The notes under the pieces: model-generated
Told to the model about the DNA's origin: nothing
Seen by the model: the letters and a program-made list of their open reading frames with translations, nothing else
Databases searched by the model: none
Shown: in pieces, positions 1 through 7,962 of the stretch
How positions within the stretch are numbered: the stretch's first letter is position 1
Layout of the letters: each line of letters opens with the position of its first letter
Program-made: the position numbers and the translations under genes
Assembly (NCBI RefSeq): GCF_002240225.1
Contig: NZ_CP022584.1
Span: 4,627,850 to 4,691,849 of the forward strand
Reading direction: 5' to 3'
Length of the DNA stretch: 64,000 bases
Source: Paenibacillus physcomitrellae
GTDB lineage: Bacteria; Bacillota; Bacilli; Paenibacillales; Paenibacillaceae

Positions 1-437
1 CAGCGCAGCTGGAGAAAACGTTCCGGACAAACATATTTGGCATGTTTTATTTTGTGAAAGCAGCCATGCCGCATTTGAAGAAAGGAAGCGCGATTATTAA
101 TACGGCTTCTATTACCGCTTACGAAGGCAATCCTACGCTGATCGATTATTCCTCGACGAAAGGGGCCATCGTAAGTTTTACCCGCGCATTGTCCAACAAC
201 ATTGTAGGAAAAGGTATTCGCGTAAATGCGGTAGCACCGGGGCCGATTTGGACACCGCTCATTCCATCTACATTCGATGCGGAGAAAGTTAAGAAGTTTG
301 GGGCTGACACACCGATGAAACGTCCGGGACAACCGGAGGAACTGGCTCCGGCGTATGTGTTCCTGGCCTGCAACGATTCCTCTTATATCAGCGGCCAAAC
401 GATTCATATTAACGGCGGCACCGTGGTAAACGGATAA
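1..437 (+). CDS. SDR family oxidoreductase (5' truncated)
   Basis: This is the C-terminal part of a classical short-chain dehydrogenase/reductase; the reading frame is open from base 3 and the N-terminal Rossmann glycine motif lies outside the window. Visible family marks are the NTAS strand segment, the catalytic YSSTK (YxxxK) pair and the late motif PGPIWTPLIPST that shapes the cofactor and substrate pocket. The end, SGQTIHINGGTVVNG, is typical of the glucose 1-dehydrogenase/YhdF-like branch of Bacilli. It probably reduces or oxidises a small alcohol or carbonyl with NAD(P) in the cytoplasm; the substrate cannot be read from the sequence. A terminator follows about 70 bp downstream, so it ends its transcription unit. 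Confidence 0.9.
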   Translation, partial: AQLEKTFRTNIFGMFYFVKAAMPHLKKGSAIINTASITAYEGNPTLIDYSSTKGAIVSFTRALSNNIVGKGIRVNAVAPGPIWTPLIPSTFDAEKVKKFGADTPMKRPGQPEELAPAYVFLACNDSSYISGQTIHINGGTVVNG

Positions 438-505
438 TGACATAACAGGCAATGATAGGCGGCGTCGTGATTAGATAAACAGCGATGCGCAGCAGCTGAG
501 TTTTG

Positions 506-535
506 AAAGGCTTCGGGTTTCCCGGGGCTTTTTTT
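506..535 (+). terminator. Rho-independent terminator after the SDR gene
   Basis: A 12-bp stem (506-517 with 521-532, including G-U pairs) closes on a TTT loop and runs into a T tract. It separates the SDR gene from the fumarase gene. Confidence 0.75.
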
Positions 536-656
536 GATGCCCAAATGGAATTGTATGCGCTTTAAATTTAATGAAATGAAGGCAGAAATGCGGCCGACCC
601 TGTGTTATGATAACTGTAGAATGAGCTGGAAAAGCAGAGAAAGGGGAAGCTTCGTG

Positions 657-2246
657 ATGAAATCATTTGAACAAAGTGTATACGAGCTTATTGTGGAAAC
701 CTCAACTAACCTGCCTGGTGACGTACGGATTGCGGTACAGCGGGGGAAAGCTGCTGAGAACGAGGCGACCCGGGCCGGCCTGGCGCTGTCTACGATTGTA
801 ACCAACATTGAAATGGCTGAAGATCAGGTTTCACCGATCTGTCAGGATACGGGCATGCCGACTTTTATCGTTCATACGCCGGTCGGCGCTAATCAGATTC
901 AAATGAAGCGGGAGATTCATTCCGCTATTGTCAAAGCTACCCAAGAAGGCAAGCTGCGCCCCAATTCGGTCGATTCATTAACCGGAAAAAACAGCGGAGA
1001 TAACTTGGGTCCGGGAACGCCCGTTGTTCATTTCGAGCAATGGGAGAAGGATGAAATCGATGTGCGCCTTATTCTGAAAGGCGGCGGCTGCGAAAATAAA
1101 AATATCCAGTACAGCCTTCCAACCGAACTGGAAGGACTCGGCAAAGCCGGACGCGACCTGGACGGAATCCGTAAATGCATCCTGCATGCCATCTATCAGG
1201 CTCAAGGCCAAGGCTGCAGCGCCGGCTTTCTTGGTGTGGGCATTGGCGGCGACCGGACTACCGGTTATGAGCTGGCCAAACAGCAGCTGTTCCGGCATCT
1301 GGAAGACACGAACCCTATTCCAGAATTGGCCGAGCTTGAGGCGTATATTATAGATAACGCCAACAAGCTGGGGATCGGTACGATGGGCTTCGGAGGCGAA
1401 GTGACGCTGCTTGGCTGCAAAATCGGCGTGATGAACCGGCTGCCTGCAAGCTTTTTCGTATCTGTCGCTTATAACTGCTGGGCATTCCGCCGTCAAGGCG
1501 TGTTAATCGATTCGGCCACGGGGGAGATCCGCAGCTGGATTTATCCTAGAGGCTCCGAGGTGAATATGTCCGCTCTGTCATCAGCACAGAAACAACAGGG
1601 GGCGGAAAGTGCGGCCGCGGGAGTTACCACGGAACAAACCGCTGAGCAAACGGCGGCTTCTTCTTCAAGGGAAGTGGTGCTGCAGACTCCAATCTCCGAA
1701 GAACAAATTCGGAACCTGCGCGTAGGCGATGTGGTGGTCATCAAAGGAGAAATGCATACCGGCAGGGATGCGCTGCACAAATATTTGATGGATCACGATG
1801 CGCCGATCGACCTGAACGGAGCGGTGATTTATCACTGCGGACCGGTCATGCTGAAGGACGAAGAGGGATGGCATGTCAAGGCAGCAGGTCCGACCACCAG
1901 TATTCGTGAGGAACCTTATCAAGGAGATATTCTGAAGAAATTCGGCATCCGGGCCGTGATCGGTAAAGGCGGTATGGGGCCCAAAACGCTGGCAGCTCTT
2001 CAGGAACACGGCGGCGTATACCTGAACGCAATCGGCGGAGCAGCTCAGTATTATGCGGAATGTATCAAGAAGGTTAACGGTGTGGATTTCATGGAATTTG
2101 GTGTTCCGGAAGCGATGTGGCATCTGGAGGTTGACGGTTTTGCTGCTATCGTTACGATGGATTCCCATGGCAACAGCCTGCATGCTGAAGTTGAGAAGGA
2201 TTCATTAGAGAAGCTGAGCCAGTTTAAAGATCCGGTATTCAAGTGA
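657..2246 (+). CDS. fumA: Class I fumarate hydratase, fused alpha and beta parts
   Basis: Iron-sulfur fumarase interconverting fumarate and malate in the TCA cycle, about 529 aa. The N-terminal catalytic part carries SPICQDTGMP (Cys near residue 62), KGGGCENK (near 145) and GQGCSAG with GVGIGGD (near 187), the cysteines expected to bind the [4Fe-4S] cluster. The C-terminal beta part includes GKGGMGPKT and the IGGAAQYYAE stretch. Residues about 304-340 between the halves are Ala/Gln/Ser/Thr-rich low-complexity linker. Start choice: ATG 657 or GTG 654 after AAGGGG at 641; the frame is open further upstream but that part has no family similarity. The stop codon lies inside a 10-bp tandem repeat. 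Confidence 0.9.
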   Translation: MKSFEQSVYELIVETSTNLPGDVRIAVQRGKAAENEATRAGLALSTIVTNIEMAEDQVSPICQDTGMPTFIVHTPVGANQIQMKREIHSAIVKATQEGKLRPNSVDSLTGKNSGDNLGPGTPVVHFEQWEKDEIDVRLILKGGGCENKNIQYSLPTELEGLGKAGRDLDGIRKCILHAIYQAQGQGCSAGFLGVGIGGDRTTGYELAKQQLFRHLEDTNPIPELAELEAYIIDNANKLGIGTMGFGGEVTLLGCKIGVMNRLPASFFVSVAYNCWAFRRQGVLIDSATGEIRSWIYPRGSEVNMSALSSAQKQQGAESAAAGVTTEQTAEQTAASSSREVVLQTPISEEQIRNLRVGDVVVIKGEMHTGRDALHKYLMDHDAPIDLNGAVIYHCGPVMLKDEEGWHVKAAGPTTSIREEPYQGDILKKFGIRAVIGKGGMGPKTLAALQEHGGVYLNAIGGAAQYYAECIKKVNGVDFMEFGVPEAMWHLEVDGFAAIVTMDSHGNSLHAEVEKDSLEKLSQFKDPVFK

Positions 2247-2267
2247 TTTCAAGTGATTTCAAGTGAT
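2238..2267 (+). repeat. Three tandem 10-bp repeats over the fumarase stop codon
   Basis: TTCAAGTGAT is present three times in direct succession. The TGA stop of the fumarase gene lies in the first copy, and a degenerate further copy follows. Looks like replication slippage; copy-number change would not alter the protein because the first copy already ends it. Confidence 0.9.
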
Positions 2268-2340
2268 TTTTTAAGTGGTTTTTGAGGTTTAGAATGTATT
2301 TGCTGAACTTATAGAGAGAACATTTGGATAGGAGTGCGTT

Positions 2341-4146
2341 ATGAAATCATTCCGTACCAGATTGGCCTGGATCCTGATGGGGCTGGTCGGCATCTCCATG
2401 TGCGCGGCCGGCCTGACCATGGCCAAAGTATTTAAGGATTCCCACATTTCCGTTCTGGAAGATAATATGGCCCGGGAAATAAATGTGTTGTCGAGTACCT
2501 TTGCATTTAGGCCGGCGGAGGATAATCCGGATGCCTTAAGCTACTATTCCTCCAAAGCAGTTGAATTAGACAAGCTTACCGGGCTTCGGGTTACATTCAT
2601 CCGGTCGGATGGTCTAGTCATAGGCGATTCCGAAAGCAATGCCTCTGAAATGGAAAATCACCTGAACCGTCATGAGATCAAGACGGCCGGACAAGCCGGT
2701 TCCGGCAATCCGGGCACTTCTATTCGGTTCAGCGATACCATCAAGGAAGATATGCTGTATGTCGCCGAAAAGGTAACCAGCAATCAGGGATTTGACGGAT
2801 ATATCCGGCTCGCAATGAGCCTGCATACGGTTAAGGAAGGGTTATGGAAGGCATGGTCCCTGATGATCGGGGGGCTGCTGATCCTGTTTGTGGCTGCGGG
2901 ACTGTTCAGCTATCGGCTGGCTTACAGCATTACTAAGCCGCTCAACAAAATTACCCAGGTTGCCAATCGGATTTCCAGGCTGGATTATGACGCCAGGGTT
3001 TATTTGCAGCGGAGAGTGGATGAAATCGGGCAGCTTGGCGGTGCCATCAACCGGATGGCGGACAGCCTTCAGCAGCAGCTTAAAATTATCCGCGAGAATG
3101 AAGATTTGCTGCAAAGCGTACTTGCCAATATGACTGGCGGTATTATAATCGTCGATGTCGAGGGGCATATCGCGCTGGTTAACCGTGCGGCCTGCCGGAT
3201 TTTACGGGTACGGGAGCAGGAAATAATCGGAAGACCATACCAGGAAATTAAACGAAGTTATGAATTGACTAAATTTATTGAAGAAGGCGTATCGCGCAGA
3301 GGTTATGTATCCGAAGAACTGACTGTTTATGATCCGGAAGAGAAAATTCTGCGAATAGACGTTGTGCCGATGTATGAAGAAGGCGACGGCTACCGGGGCA
3401 TGTTGTTCCACTTCCAGGATGTCACGGAAATCCGCAAACTTGAAAGGATGCGCAGCGAATTTGTTGCGAACGTGTCCCACGAGTTGAAGACGCCGATCGC
3501 TGCCGTGCAGGGATTCGCCGAAACGCTGCTAACAGGCGAAGTGAAAGATGAGGAGACGGCCCGTTCTTTCCTGCAGATCATTTATGATGAAGGAGACCGG
3601 CTCAACCGGTTGATCGGGGATATTCTGGAGCTATCCAAAATCGAATCACGCCAGGTGCCGCTCGCATTTGAACCTATTGAAGTGCGCCCGCTGATTGAAA
3701 GCCTGTTTGAGGTTTTGAAATCGGCAGCAGACAAGAAATCCATCTCTTTGAAGCTTGAAGTACCGGAAGGCATGTTTATGGAAGGGGATGAAGACCGGCT
3801 GCGGCAAATTTTCATGAACCTGCTGTCCAATGCGATCAGTTATACCCCGGACGGCGGAAGAGTCAAATTAGCGGCTGATATTTTGGATGATGAAGAGGAA
3901 GAGAAAATCCGTTTTGTCATATCCGATACAGGAATCGGCATCCCGAAAAAAGATCTGCCCCGGATCTTCGAACGCTTCTACAGAGTAGATAAAGCAAGGT
4001 CGAGGAGCTCAGGCGGTACAGGGCTAGGCTTGTCTATTGTGAAGCATCTGGTGGACCTCAACCACGGGACCATCAAGGTGGAAAGCAAAGTCGGAGAAGG
4101 GACTTCGTTTATTTTGGACCTACCGATGGTTCAGCATATTGATTGA
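2341..4146 (+). CDS. phoR: Phosphate-sensing histidine kinase PhoR
   Basis: Membrane sensor kinase (601 aa) expected to phosphorylate PhoP under phosphate limitation. Order: TM1 about residues 10-30; extracytoplasmic PAS-like domain about 35-160; TM2 about 172-192; HAMP about 193-245; cytoplasmic PAS about 252-365; HisKA with NVSHELKTP (phospho-acceptor His380); HATPase with NLLSNAISYT (N box), DTGIGIP (G1), FERFYR (F box) and GGTGLGLS (G2). This layout is that of Bacillus PhoR. The RBS GGAGTG precedes the ATG. Unusually it lies upstream of phoP with a 134-bp gap, where B. subtilis has phoP first with the genes overlapping. The PhoR name rests on domain layout plus the neighbouring phoP, pstB and phoU. 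Confidence 0.88.
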   Translation: MKSFRTRLAWILMGLVGISMCAAGLTMAKVFKDSHISVLEDNMAREINVLSSTFAFRPAEDNPDALSYYSSKAVELDKLTGLRVTFIRSDGLVIGDSESNASEMENHLNRHEIKTAGQAGSGNPGTSIRFSDTIKEDMLYVAEKVTSNQGFDGYIRLAMSLHTVKEGLWKAWSLMIGGLLILFVAAGLFSYRLAYSITKPLNKITQVANRISRLDYDARVYLQRRVDEIGQLGGAINRMADSLQQQLKIIRENEDLLQSVLANMTGGIIIVDVEGHIALVNRAACRILRVREQEIIGRPYQEIKRSYELTKFIEEGVSRRGYVSEELTVYDPEEKILRIDVVPMYEEGDGYRGMLFHFQDVTEIRKLERMRSEFVANVSHELKTPIAAVQGFAETLLTGEVKDEETARSFLQIIYDEGDRLNRLIGDILELSKIESRQVPLAFEPIEVRPLIESLFEVLKSAADKKSISLKLEVPEGMFMEGDEDRLRQIFMNLLSNAISYTPDGGRVKLAADILDDEEEEKIRFVISDTGIGIPKKDLPRIFERFYRVDKARSRSSGGTGLGLSIVKHLVDLNHGTIKVESKVGEGTSFILDLPMVQHID

Positions 4147-4189
4147 TCCGAGGAGAAGTCGGGTTTAACTGGACAGGAAAAATAAGATT

Positions 4190-4228
4190 TTACACCAAGT
4201 TAACATTTCGGTGCTATGCTGATAATAA
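4190..4228 (+). promoter_or_regulatory. phoP promoter with a possible PhoP half-box pair
   Basis: TTAACA (4200-4205) and TAATAA (4223-4228) are separated by 17 bp, a reasonable sigma-A promoter. TTACAC (4190) lies 10 bp before TTAACA, resembling the TTWACA repeats bound by PhoP, which would allow autoregulation. This promoter explains how phoP can be expressed apart from phoR. Confidence 0.6.
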
Positions 4229-4280
4229 ATGAGTCCCGGCTTCCTGCCGGGCCATCCAGAACAGAAAAATGGGGGTACCT

Positions 4281-5012
4281 ATGGCTAAGCGATTGCTGGT
4301 TATTGAGGACGAGCCGACACTATCACGGCTGCTGTCTTATAACTTAAAGAACGAAGGCTACGAGGTTACAGTAGAGGAAAACGGCCAAAGCGGATGCGAG
4401 ACGGGGCTCAGGTCAAGCTTTGATCTGATTCTGCTGGATTTAATGCTTCCGGGAATGAACGGCTTTGAAATTATGTCCAAGCTGAGAAGCGAAGGTATTG
4501 GGACCCCGATCATTATTCTAACAGCTAAAAATGCCGAAGAAGAAGTGGTACAAGGACTTAAATCAGGGGCCGATGATTATATAACCAAACCGTTTGGCGT
4601 GGCCGAGCTTCTTGCCCGCGTCGCTGCGGTGCTCCGTAGATCCTCAGGGGACGAGGAAATCGTGAAGCCAATGCTGGAAACCGAATCTCAGATTGTATTG
4701 GGAGAACTGGTTATTTATCCGGAGAAATACGAAGTAACGCTGGGCGGTGAAACGATTACTCTTCGTCCGAAAGAGTTTGAAGTTCTGCTCTACCTGGCCC
4801 GCAAGCCTGGAGTCGTCATGACTAGAGACGATCTGATGAATGCAGTATGGGGATTCGACTACATTGGCGGACAACGTACGGTGGACGTGCACGTCAGCTC
4901 GCTCCGCAAGAAGCTAGAACTCGATCCCGAATCGGTGCATATTGATTCAATCCGCGGTGTTGGGTACAAGCTGGTAGTAAATAAGAAAAAAGGGTTATCC
5001 CAGAAGGCTTAA
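4281..5012 (+). CDS. phoP: Phosphate response regulator PhoP (OmpR family)
   Basis: Response regulator of 243 aa, partner of the upstream PhoR. The receiver domain has the acidic pair in VIEDEP, phospho-acceptor Asp53 in LLDLMLPG, Thr in ILTAKN and Lys103 in DDYITKPFG. The C-terminal winged helix (about residues 140-235) has LRPKEFEVLLYLARKPG and the RTVDVHVSSLRKKLE recognition region of OmpR/PhoB proteins. Start is ATG 4281, six bases after GGGGG at 4271; the in-frame ATG at 4269 would sit on top of that RBS. A terminator overlaps the stop codon. Confidence 0.88.
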   Translation: MAKRLLVIEDEPTLSRLLSYNLKNEGYEVTVEENGQSGCETGLRSSFDLILLDLMLPGMNGFEIMSKLRSEGIGTPIIILTAKNAEEEVVQGLKSGADDYITKPFGVAELLARVAAVLRRSSGDEEIVKPMLETESQIVLGELVIYPEKYEVTLGGETITLRPKEFEVLLYLARKPGVVMTRDDLMNAVWGFDYIGGQRTVDVHVSSLRKKLELDPESVHIDSIRGVGYKLVVNKKKGLSQKA

Positions 5013-5037
5013 CAGCCCGGGATAGCCCTTGTTTTTT
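4989..5037 (+). terminator. Terminator overlapping the phoP stop codon
   Basis: A 12-13 bp stem formed by 4989-5001 and 5019-5030 with a 17-base loop is followed by GTTTTTT. The TAA stop (5010-5012) is in the loop, so the stem's 5' arm is coding sequence. Confidence 0.85.
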
Positions 5038-5134
5038 GTCTGTTTGGTGAATTTACATACTTTATAAATGATTTTAACTTTCCAGACTTATGATAAATCT
5101 AGAGTTTGACCAATGACTACAGGGGGTCTAATAG

Positions 5135-6220
5135 ATGCAGTTAACACCGGTCCAAGAACGTGAACAAGCCGCCACTCATTTATGGATAATTAAAGTACCT
5201 GTGGTTTCGCCCGAAGTTACTTGCAAGCAATTGCTTTCGCGTTTTCAGGAGCAGGATGAACCGCCATGCGTCGTTTTATGCGATGATTCCGGTGACGTGA
5301 TAGGTCTGATTATGCGGGAACAGTTCTACCGGAAGCTGACCGGCCGGTTTGCCGCCGAACTCTTTTATGATCGTCCGGTTTCCAAATTTGCGGACACCCG
5401 CCCGCTGATCATGGAGATCAGCCGGGATCCGGCAGATATTATAGATGCAGCGCTCGAAAGAGAGGAATCGCGTTTCTATGATTGCGTTATTTTAACGGAC
5501 AATGGCCGATTTGAAGGGGTGATCACTGTTCACCTTTTAATGATGTTATCCCGTCAATTGCAGCAGGAAGCCCGGCATTCCCGTTATACTGTTCTCGCTT
5601 CCTCCCGCAATGCGGTTGAGACGATTGAAGCGGCAACTCGAGAGGTGGCAAGCGCTGCCGAGCGGGGCCAAGCGTTAACAGAGAGCATGATAGATCTGAC
5701 GCAGGACGGACGAATTGAGCTGCAAATGGTCAAACTATCCTTTGAACGGGTGCTGTCCATGATCACGGCACAGGCCGAGCAGATCGGTCATTTACGGAAC
5801 ATGACGGATGATATTCTGTGCATTTCCGCGTCCATCCGCGAACTCGCCGATCGTTCCGGAATGCTGGCTATGAATGCAGCGATTGAGGCTTCGCATGCAG
5901 GGGAACATGGCCGGGGATTTGCCGTTGTCGCGAACGAGGTAAAGAACTTGGCGAACCAGACGAAAAGCTTCTCCGACGAGATCGGAGCTACGCTCAAGCA
6001 GGTCAATGTCCTTGTTCATCAGGCCGTTCAATATTCGGCGGATTCAGGCCAGGAAATGGAGCAGGGCAAAGGCAGGGTGGACTCGGCCGATCAAACTTTC
6101 CAATCCATGGTGGAGGCGGTTAAAGCGGTTGATCTGGCCGATAAGGAAATTTCCAGATTGGCTTATGCTGCCCGTCAGCAGGCTCAATATGTCTTGGGAG
6201 AGTTAAATCGTCTTGGCTAG
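5135..6220 (+). CDS. Soluble CBS-domain protein with chemoreceptor (MCP) signalling domain
   Basis: 361 aa without any membrane segment or signal peptide. Residues about 15-140 read as a CBS pair (VVLCDDSGDVIGLIMRE and VILTDNGRFEGVITVHLLM), which in known proteins bind adenosine nucleotides. Residues about 180-361 are a coiled-coil MCP signalling domain with the tip region LAMNAAIEASHAGEHGRGF and VVANEVKNLA, which docks CheA/CheW. It therefore may report an internal nucleotide signal to the chemotaxis array or to another partner. RBS AGGGGG at 5121. It stands between phoP and pstB, so a role tied to phosphate or energy state is a fair inference, not shown by sequence. Confidence 0.8.
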   Translation: MQLTPVQEREQAATHLWIIKVPVVSPEVTCKQLLSRFQEQDEPPCVVLCDDSGDVIGLIMREQFYRKLTGRFAAELFYDRPVSKFADTRPLIMEISRDPADIIDAALEREESRFYDCVILTDNGRFEGVITVHLLMMLSRQLQQEARHSRYTVLASSRNAVETIEAATREVASAAERGQALTESMIDLTQDGRIELQMVKLSFERVLSMITAQAEQIGHLRNMTDDILCISASIRELADRSGMLAMNAAIEASHAGEHGRGFAVVANEVKNLANQTKSFSDEIGATLKQVNVLVHQAVQYSADSGQEMEQGKGRVDSADQTFQSMVEAVKAVDLADKEISRLAYAARQQAQYVLGELNRLG

Positions 6221-6275
6221 CTATAATTAAATGAGTTCATGTGAACAATAGGATCGAATGACTAATAAACCATAT

Positions 6276-6344
6276 TTTACATTGCGTTAACAATTTGGCT
6301 CATTCCGTTTTACATTCCAATTGTAAAATCAAATATGGTTTACA
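6276..6344 (+). promoter_or_regulatory. PhoP-box array and promoter before pstB
   Basis: TTTACA occurs at 6276, 6309 and 6339 and TTAACA at 6287. The first three sites are 11 and 22 bp apart, the one-helical-turn spacing of PhoP boxes. TAAAAT (6324-6329) is a fitting -10, which places the repeats at roughly -60 to -22, where PhoP binds on known Pho promoters. PhoP activation of pstB-phoU is inferred. Confidence 0.7.
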
Positions 6345-6378
6345 ATTCATTTGCATAGGCAAATGGAAGGAGAAGTCG

Positions 6379-7134
6379 ATGAAACCTATTATCCACATCA
6401 ACCAGTTAAACTTATATTACGGTTCTTTTCATGCCCTGAAGAACGTATCTATGGATATCCCCGAGAAAGAGATTACTGCTTTTATTGGACCTTCGGGCTG
6501 CGGGAAATCCACACTGCTTCGCACATTGAACCGTATGAACGATATGATTCCGGGAACAAGAATTGAAGGTAAGGTAGAAGTCGGAGGAAGCGATATTTAC
6601 AGCGATCAGGTTGAAGTCGAATCCCTGAGACGCAACGTCGGCATGGTTTTTCAGCAGCCGAATCCTTTCCCGAAGACCATATATGATAATGTCGCTTACG
6701 GTCCCAGACTTCATGGGGTTCGCAGCCGGTCTGAATTGGACACTCTTGTGGAGAAAAGTCTTCGCCAAGCCGCTTTATGGGATGAAGTAAAGGATTATCT
6801 GAAGCGTTCGGCGCTTCGGCTGTCCGGAGGCCAGCAGCAGCGTCTCTGCATTGCCAGAGCTCTTGCGGTGCAGCCTGACGTCCTGCTGATGGACGAAGCG
6901 ACTTCCGCGCTTGATCCTATTTCGACTTTGAAGATTGAAGAGCTGGTACAGGAACTGAAGAGCAGTTACACGATCGTGATGGTTACCCATAATATGCACC
7001 AGGCCGCTCGTATTTCCGGCCGGACCGTCTTTTTCCTGAATGGAGAAGTCGTAGAAGCCAATGAAACCCAGCAGTTGTTCTCGAATCCCCGGGATTCCCG
7101 GACCGAAGATTATATCTCCGGCCGTTTTGGATAA
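6379..7134 (+). CDS. pstB: Phosphate ABC transporter ATPase PstB
   Basis: ATP-hydrolysing subunit of the high-affinity phosphate importer, 251 aa. Walker [10 protein letters not shown] at residues 37-45, Q-loop in VFQQPNPFP, signature [15 protein letters not shown] near 148 and Walker [14 protein letters not shown] near 168, then the H-loop [27 protein letters not shown] is characteristic of PstB. Start ATG 6379 follows AAGGAG by six bases. Only phoU follows; pstS, pstC and pstA are not in the window, although they normally precede pstB, so their products must come from another locus. Confidence 0.93.
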   Translation: MKPIIHINQLNLYYGSFHALKNVSMDIPEKEITAFIGPSGCGKSTLLRTLNRMNDMIPGTRIEGKVEVGGSDIYSDQVEVESLRRNVGMVFQQPNPFPKTIYDNVAYGPRLHGVRSRSELDTLVEKSLRQAALWDEVKDYLKRSALRLSGGQQQRLCIARALAVQPDVLLMDEATSALDPISTLKIEELVQELKSSYTIVMVTHNMHQAARISGRTVFFLNGEVVEANETQQLFSNPRDSRTEDYISGRFG

Positions 7135-7153
7135 ATGAAAGGGGCGTGTGCCG

Positions 7154-7813
7154 ATGATACAGAGAAAAGAATTTGATTTGCATTTGGAAGGCCTGCGGCA
7201 GCAGCTCCGCGAAATGGGAGAACATGTGAAGGTGGCGCTTCAGAACGCTGTTTCTTCTCTGCAGAACGTGAATCTTGAGCAAGCCCAAGTAGTAGTCGCC
7301 AAAGATGCTGAGCTAAACCGTATGGAAGAACAGGTTATGGAGCTGGGCTCCAAACTGATCGTTACTCAGCAGCCTGTGGCCAAGGACTTACGTAAGATTA
7401 TTGTGGCTTTCAAAATTTCCAGTGATTTGGAACGGATGGGTGATCTGGCCGTAGATGTGGCCAAGGTTACGCTTCGCCTTGAGGACCAGAAGCTGATCAA
7501 ACCGCTGATCGATATTCCTAAGATGGCGGGTCTCGTTGAAAAGATGGTGGAGGATTCCCTGAATTCCTACCTCGACGAAAATACAGATTTGGCTTATAAA
7601 ATGGCCCAGGATGATGATGAAGTCGATCATCTCTACAGTCAGATTCTCCGCGATCTGTATGAAATCATGAACAAAGATCCGGAACAGATTCATCAGGCTC
7701 TGCTGCTTACGCTGGTGGGCCGTTATATCGAGCGGGTCGGTGACCATGCCACGAATATCGGAGAAAGCACCGTTTATCTCGTAACCGGCAAACGTCCGGA
7801 TTTGAATCAATAA
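7154..7813 (+). CDS. phoU: Phosphate signalling protein PhoU
   Basis: 219 aa all-helical cytoplasmic protein with two PhoU three-helix bundles, marked by DLERMGDLAVDVAKV in the first half and YIERVGDHATNIGE in the second, the paired metal-binding E/D motifs of the family. PhoU connects the Pst transporter to PhoR and damps the response when phosphate is plentiful. Start is ATG 7154, nine bases after AAAGGGG; the earlier GTG 7148 is too near that RBS. It is 19 bp after pstB, clearly the same operon, and is closed by a terminator. Confidence 0.92.
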   Translation: MIQRKEFDLHLEGLRQQLREMGEHVKVALQNAVSSLQNVNLEQAQVVVAKDAELNRMEEQVMELGSKLIVTQQPVAKDLRKIIVAFKISSDLERMGDLAVDVAKVTLRLEDQKLIKPLIDIPKMAGLVEKMVEDSLNSYLDENTDLAYKMAQDDDEVDHLYSQILRDLYEIMNKDPEQIHQALLLTLVGRYIERVGDHATNIGESTVYLVTGKRPDLNQ

Positions 7814-7857
7814 TTTTAAAGCAATAACAGTAGCATCAAAACTTTTTAATTACAGGC

Positions 7858-7892
7858 AAAGACCGCGGAATCCGTTCTGTGGTCTTTTTCTT
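7858..7892 (+). terminator. Terminator after phoU
   Basis: The stem AAAGACCGCGGA with TCTGTGGTCTTT (7858-7869 and 7876-7887) is followed by a T run; it ends the pstB-phoU unit. Confidence 0.85.
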
Positions 7893-7962
7893 GTTTTTGC
7901 TGGTGTGCAGCGCTGTGTTATCATAGGTACAGGAAGCCAAACCTAAGAACGAGGTGCACGAA

